This document shows positions 12,401-18,400 of a DNA stretch of 21,289 nt, in pieces. Source of the DNA: Kipferlia bialata (lineage: Eukaryota; Fornicata). The notes below the pieces were generated by a model. That model had not been told where the DNA came from, did not search any database, and saw only the letters and a program-made list of their open reading frames with translations. Position numbers and translations under genes: made by a program. Location: contig BDIP01000184.1 in the NCBI GenBank assembly GCA_003568945.1, forward strand, positions 1 to 21,289. Reading direction: 5' to 3'. The stretch's first letter is position 1. Each line of letters starts with the position of its first letter.

Positions 12401-15400
12401 CAGCTGCCAACAGTGTTGCATGCCTACTAGATGCATTGAGCGTGTACAGGGATAGGGTGGGTACACCTTGTCAGCTTCTGATGCAGGGTGCTGCTAGGAT
12501 ACTCCAGACACCCACTGGTATGAGAGTGGGTGCATGTGTAGGAGAGGTATCAGCTGCATTCACTGGCGTCACCTTGGATGAGAGCACTGTAGACCCTGAG
12601 ACAGCTATGGCCAAGTATGAGGCCTGTCTATCTACTCACAGAGACTCGTGTGTGATATTCCACCACCTATCAGCACAGTACGGCATAGCTAGGGGAGAGG
12701 GGGTGCTACGCTGCCTATCAGCGAGGATCACTAGAGGGGACTTTTTCAAGGACTTAGACGCTGAGACGTGTGTGCCCTTACTCGCTGGCCTATCACACGT
12801 TCTCAATGGTGTATCCAGGGGAAGTGTGATAGAGAGAGAGTTGGTAGGGAGTATGACTGATGCTCTCTCCCTCATTGACGCACATGGTGGCCACCATACA
12901 GATGCGCTGTCTCTCTCTCTTCCTCACCCCTTGAGCGGTGTGCAGAGAGTGACCTTCAACACATCAGAGTACCCGGAGAGTAGTGACACTCTGAAGAGGT
13001 ACGAGATTTGTAGTATACTATTATTGTCAATATACATATTGCTCATGTTGGTATAGTCTTCTAGTACTAACCACCAGATACATGCGGTACTCGGATGCCG
13101 CTGATGACGCCGCAGTGGTCTGCAACGAGCTCATAGAGGTACCACAATACAAAATTTTAATGTTTAAGTGTTTCTTTCGCTACATGATTCACTAATTCCA
13201 GGCTAACAGGCTCTGCGGTGATGATGGGGAGGCAGATGCCCACCTTGCATTGACCGATACTCTCCTGGCAGAGGTGTGTATACTTAGACAAATACCATGT
13301 AATTCCTGTGAAATGGTTTATGATTCAGTACACCTCTCACTGTTGTCACATTGAACACCTTACTCTTCTAACTCAGAACTCCGTCCTTAGCCGTCTCACA
13401 CCCGCCACTAGCAGCATATGCTCTCTCTCCACCTTGGTAGAGAGTATGTGCCGCCAATCTGGCTCTGAGGGTGTAGAGGCTGCTAAGGCCGTGATCCGTG
13501 TCATCGTTCCTGCCTCTGAGCTCACCGGATACATCGGTGTACCTACCACACCGGCTACCACCCCTCCTGCTTCTATTGAGAGTGATGGTGTTAGTGATGC
13601 TGTCTCGGTTTATAACACCTGGCTAAGTGGTGTGTGTGCTATTCTTAGAGAGAGAGCCGGTCTTGGTTGGCTGGCCTCCCTGGCCCCTTTCTCCCCCTAT
13701 GCTGCTGAGTGGCTAGTCAAGTATGGCATATTCAGACTGACGTACCCCCTGTCATGCTGTGTGTTGAAGGTATAGTCATAGTGCTATTATTGATACTATT
13801 GATAAGAGTAACTGCATAGGATTGAATTCTCATCGTGACAACATCGGCAACAATATAATAATGAACATTATATTGACATCTATATGATATATTGACTTAC
13901 CCCTAGGGCACAGACAGGACCGAGGTCCTTGGCCAGATATTCAGTGTTGTGACTGGTGACTCAGCTGGTGACAACTCCCTTGTGGTACCTGTCCTGGCTG
14001 ATGCCTTGGTGTATGTGGGACATATGATGTTAACGGCTAAGGTATGAATATAGAGTGCTATACTATATATATACACTCTCTACACAATTGGTATTGTACA
14101 TCTCCTGGCCGATGCCCTAGTCTATGTGGGACATATGATGCTCACGGCCAAGGCTTGTGTATATGTTGTGTATATGCAGTATAGAGTAATAGTGTTTATA
14201 TACATAGCATATAGTACTTATCTTGGTATACATGCTGCTCACTGCCTATATCAAAGTTGTATTTCTGTTATTGATGTCTATTAGAGCGATCATTGCTCAC
14301 CGCAGACCTTTATCCACCGAGGCCTCAACGCATACATGAACGGGCAGCCAAACGATCCATCCAAGGTATGACACTTACTCTAATAGCGATAGTACCTGCA
14401 TTATGACTCTAATGGATATTAGAGTTGCAATTGTCAGTACTTGTCTCTTACCCTCAGGACATTGGCCGCATCATCACCAACTACTCTCTCAACCTGTACC
14501 TCCCCTTCGGTGTCCCCTTGTCCATCTCCACCGCTGTGGCATCAGCCGCAATAGAGTCTGGATACAACCACGTAGCAGGATGGATCACAGAGAGCCTCGG
14601 GTACCACATTGAGAGGGTTAGTACTATCGCGTTGTATTCGGTATCTAAATAGTTTATCGTGTAGAATAAGGCCCTTCCTGATACCAGATTGAGTGGCAGA
14701 GACAGGCTGTCTCTGGGTCGCCTACCATTAAGGGCGCACTTGTAGATGATGTGTTGGTCGACGCCCTTCAGGTGAGTATGTGTATGGTCTTACACTATGC
14801 TAGAGTACCAGGTCTTACTCGATGGGACTTCTGGATCTCTTCTAATGCACCAGGCTATCAACCGTCAGCACCAACTGGGAGCACGGGTGGTTAGGCAGCT
14901 AGTCAAGGTATCTGGTGTAGTGTATGCATGCGGGTATTTCCGTAGTATTCTCTCTCTGATCTATATGTATTAGTATGTGTCTGTGTTAATGTATGTAAAC
15001 AAACCACCAGGTCATGCACCAGATGCCCGCTGCCTCCGACCCCTCGTTAGTCAGTGCAGACAACCCCACTGCAGCTGATATTGCTGCTCTTACCTCCAGG
15101 GCACTGCTGCACACATCGCCAGAGGTATTCTATATCTATATATATATCACCCTTCTCGCCTCCTGTATGTGTTTGGTCAAGAACTGCAATGTCCTATGTA
15201 TATAATCGTGTGTCTCACATTCAGGATTGTGTTTCAGATTCACCGTCACGGACACAATCCGCCACTGGTGGATATCTCGCTAGATTCGACACTGATGACG
15301 GAGTCGAGCCAGTGCAGGAGCGGCTGAGAGCGCTTACCTACCAGGTGTATCATACACATCTCTTTGTTTTGAGGAATAGTGAACATCTATTGTTCCGACA

Positions 15401-18400
15401 TGTAGAGAGACTCGCAATTGTATTACCAACCTTCTATATGAAAGTCCAGTCACATATTCTCTCGCTGACTCCCAGTCCGAGCTCTCCATGGCGCTTGGCA
15501 AGCACGCTGATGCCCTAGAGACATGGGATCAGGCTCTCACTCTCTCTCTCTCCCACGGTGGAGAGACAAGCTCCCAGCCACTCTCTCTTCCCTCTCTCAC
15601 ACCCACCATATCCATGAGTACTGACAGAGGAGAGAGTGTGAGGGAGAGAGATACCTCAGCAGAGGCCGGTCTCAGGCAGTGTCTGCTCTACAGTGGAAAC
15701 AGCTACCTCCACCAGAGGCTAGGCCGTGACATGCAAGCGAGTAGAGACGCCGTGTACGTCCCAGACTGGCGTTTCACCCATGACCCTCAGACAACGCCTC
15801 CATTCCCCACAACTGCCAATACAGCCTTCACAGCTATAGTGGGTGCTACAGTGTCTAGAGATGCCAATCGGGCACTAGCCGCGCTGCATAGCGGTAGGTC
15901 GGCTGTACTAGAGGCCATTACTCACACTAAGGGAGGTAGTGATGTGGGTATGGCTGGTGTCTCCTCTACCTCCTGGGCGGGTGTGTTTAGGGAATGTACA
16001 GCAGAAGCTGGGTCTAAGAGTGCCGATCTGCAGGGTATGGGGCTAAGGTCAGCACCCACACAGGAGCTGAGGCTCAGTACTGGGTGTGTGCTTTCAGTAT
16101 TAGAGGGAGAGGGAGAGAGTGATACCGATACTGGTGCTGTCAGTGCCCTGAGGTCTATTGGTCAGAGGGCCAAGGAGACATACGGGAAGCTAGGTATGGG
16201 ATTCATACAACGACAAATACTATCTTTGTAGTGTACATAAATGTGTGTGAGAGAGTAACTATTGCTATAATGCTCTCACCCCAGGCATGTCACAGCTGGG
16301 CACTAGGGTACTCAGCCAGTGTGGGTTACTGTACCACTTACTCAACGGTGGGTCCGTGGGAACTGGTGATAAGGGGAGGAGTGGTGAGAGGGAGGCTCTG
16401 AGTGCCTCTCTGTCACTTACAGAGACCCCTAGGCAGGCACTGTCCTTAGAGGCAGCTAAAGGTGGATATAAGTATGGCTCTATTTCACAACAATTTATTT
16501 TGTATTCATGTGTTGATTCTTCCTGCAGAGTTACTATTCTGGCAAGAATATATGTTAATCACTAACTCTAGCTTCGTACTCTGGCTACCTAGAGATATCC
16601 GACAAGCTGCGGAACCAGGACTATATCAAGCAGGCTGAGGATCTAGGTAAGGAGTCTACGTGAGTAGGTTGGTTCCACACAGCGTTAGAGTGTTGATTCG
16701 TATTCCTAGGTATTATAGTGTATTTGACCCTCAGGCAACCTCGACAACAGACCCTCTGCTGCGAGAGAGAGAGACTTTGGAAAGAAGAGACAGGTCTCGG
16801 AAGTGGAGGTAAGAAGCATTACTCTCTCTCTGATTTCTTACTCCTCTGGTCCTGTATATATCGTACAAAGATATGTATTACATTCTTGAAGGTGACAGTT
16901 ATCTATACAAACGAGACAGAAGCCTTCTTCGTCTTCTTGCTATCCAGTGTACTTCTTCTATATGTCCTCTAAATACTACTAACCCTAGCGCTTCCTGAAC
17001 CAGACCGAGGCCCTGATCGAGAAGCGCAACTCTTTCCTCATAGATTCCCTCACTGCCTATCTGCAGCACTTTGCAAAGGGAGATATTTCAGGTATGATCT
17101 ATTCACTTGGATCTTTCAACGATAGTACCTGGTATTTACGTTCTCCTTGTCTAGAAAACACCTTGGTATACTGTCATTGAAATAGTATATCTCTCTAACA
17201 GTGAGGCTCCGACTCTCTGTCTGTGTTCCGTATCATCAGACCCCTACTTGATGTCTGTGGGTCTGGCAAGACAGACAAGAGTGCTAGCACTGCAACATCA
17301 CCTGGCAAGGTACAGACATATCAATACAATTTCTCTAGTTCTCTCATGAACCCTGTGTTTATGATATTTCTACACGATGGCACTCACGTGTTGATTTGCT
17401 ATTTCTACACGATATGGACTCACGCGTAGTATGGCAGTGTCCAGAAGGACAAGGAGGTACTCATCCTGCACAAGATGAGAAGGGTCACTAGGGACATGCT
17501 GATACACGGCATAGACCCACCAACAGCCAGGTTTGTCATATTGTCTGAGAACATCTCAATTACTCAAAGTGTCTTCTATATGAATATCATGCATATGTAT
17601 TATTAGTATGAGTACGTTGCACTCTAACACCCAGCCAGGTAATCAAGCTACTGTCCGAGCACCTACTCTCCAGAGATGGATCCCCACCACTGGTATCTAG
17701 TCACCACCTGCTACCCGCTGCAGTCATCCTGGTCACTAGGTATATATCGTGTAGTAAAGTAAATTGTAGTGGCTTTTGTCATCCTAGCCACTGGGTATAT
17801 CGTGTAGTATATCTGCATTATATGATAATGTTCACATCGTGTAGTTGGATGACTTTGTTTCTTATGCTAGGCTGGCCTCGCAGATCCCAGCAAGTGCTCC
17901 ACCTACACCGGCACCACCGGCTAGGTATGGAACAGAATGATTTGTTGTATCACTATGTACTGAATACAGTTGGACATACATACTATATCACATACTCTCC
18001 CTATATATTTGCTGCTACTATACTTAGATTCCACTATATATATATTTATATATATATGTGCATATTGTTACTACCAGGATGAGCTAGATGACATAGGCTG
18101 GGAGTCAATCACTACGATGGCACCATATCTCCATAATGATTGAGTGCTGCTACACATATATACTATAATACATATATATTTATATATGTATTGATAGCAG
18201 GGATGAACTAGACGACATGGGCTGGGAGTCTATCACCACCATGGCACCAGTCTCATACAGAGGCAGGGAGAGGGAGAGAGAGAGGGAGAGAGAGAGGAAG
18301 AGGTCAAGGGAGAGAGTGCCATCCAGAAGTCCTAGGGAGTCATCTCTAGCAGCTGCCAGAGAACTACTCAGGTACATATCCTGTACATATACTATATATA

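Larger units (their letters stand above)
11411..15344 (+). other. ATM: Exons 41-54: central solenoid leading into FAT (codons about 1479-2309)
   Basis: This block contains the longest exon, 12003-12998 (996 bases, 331 complete codons plus split codons), and a 393-base exon (13377-13769). Helical segments include AANSVACLLDALSVYRDRVG and DSCVIFHHLSAQYGIARGEG. Exons 45-54 are all separated by phase-0 introns, a uniform run that differs from the mixed phases elsewhere. In ATM the equivalent region is the end of the solenoid and start of the FAT domain, which is built from TPR/HEAT-like helices. Assignment is by position and phase continuity. Confidence 0.55.

Noticed and set aside
17191-17205. 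Exon 60 opening at the first AG (ctctctaacag)
   Set aside because: That choice gives an in-frame TGA after about 17 codons. The next AG (gtgag, 17205) keeps the frame and yields the ATM-like SVFRIIRPLL segment.
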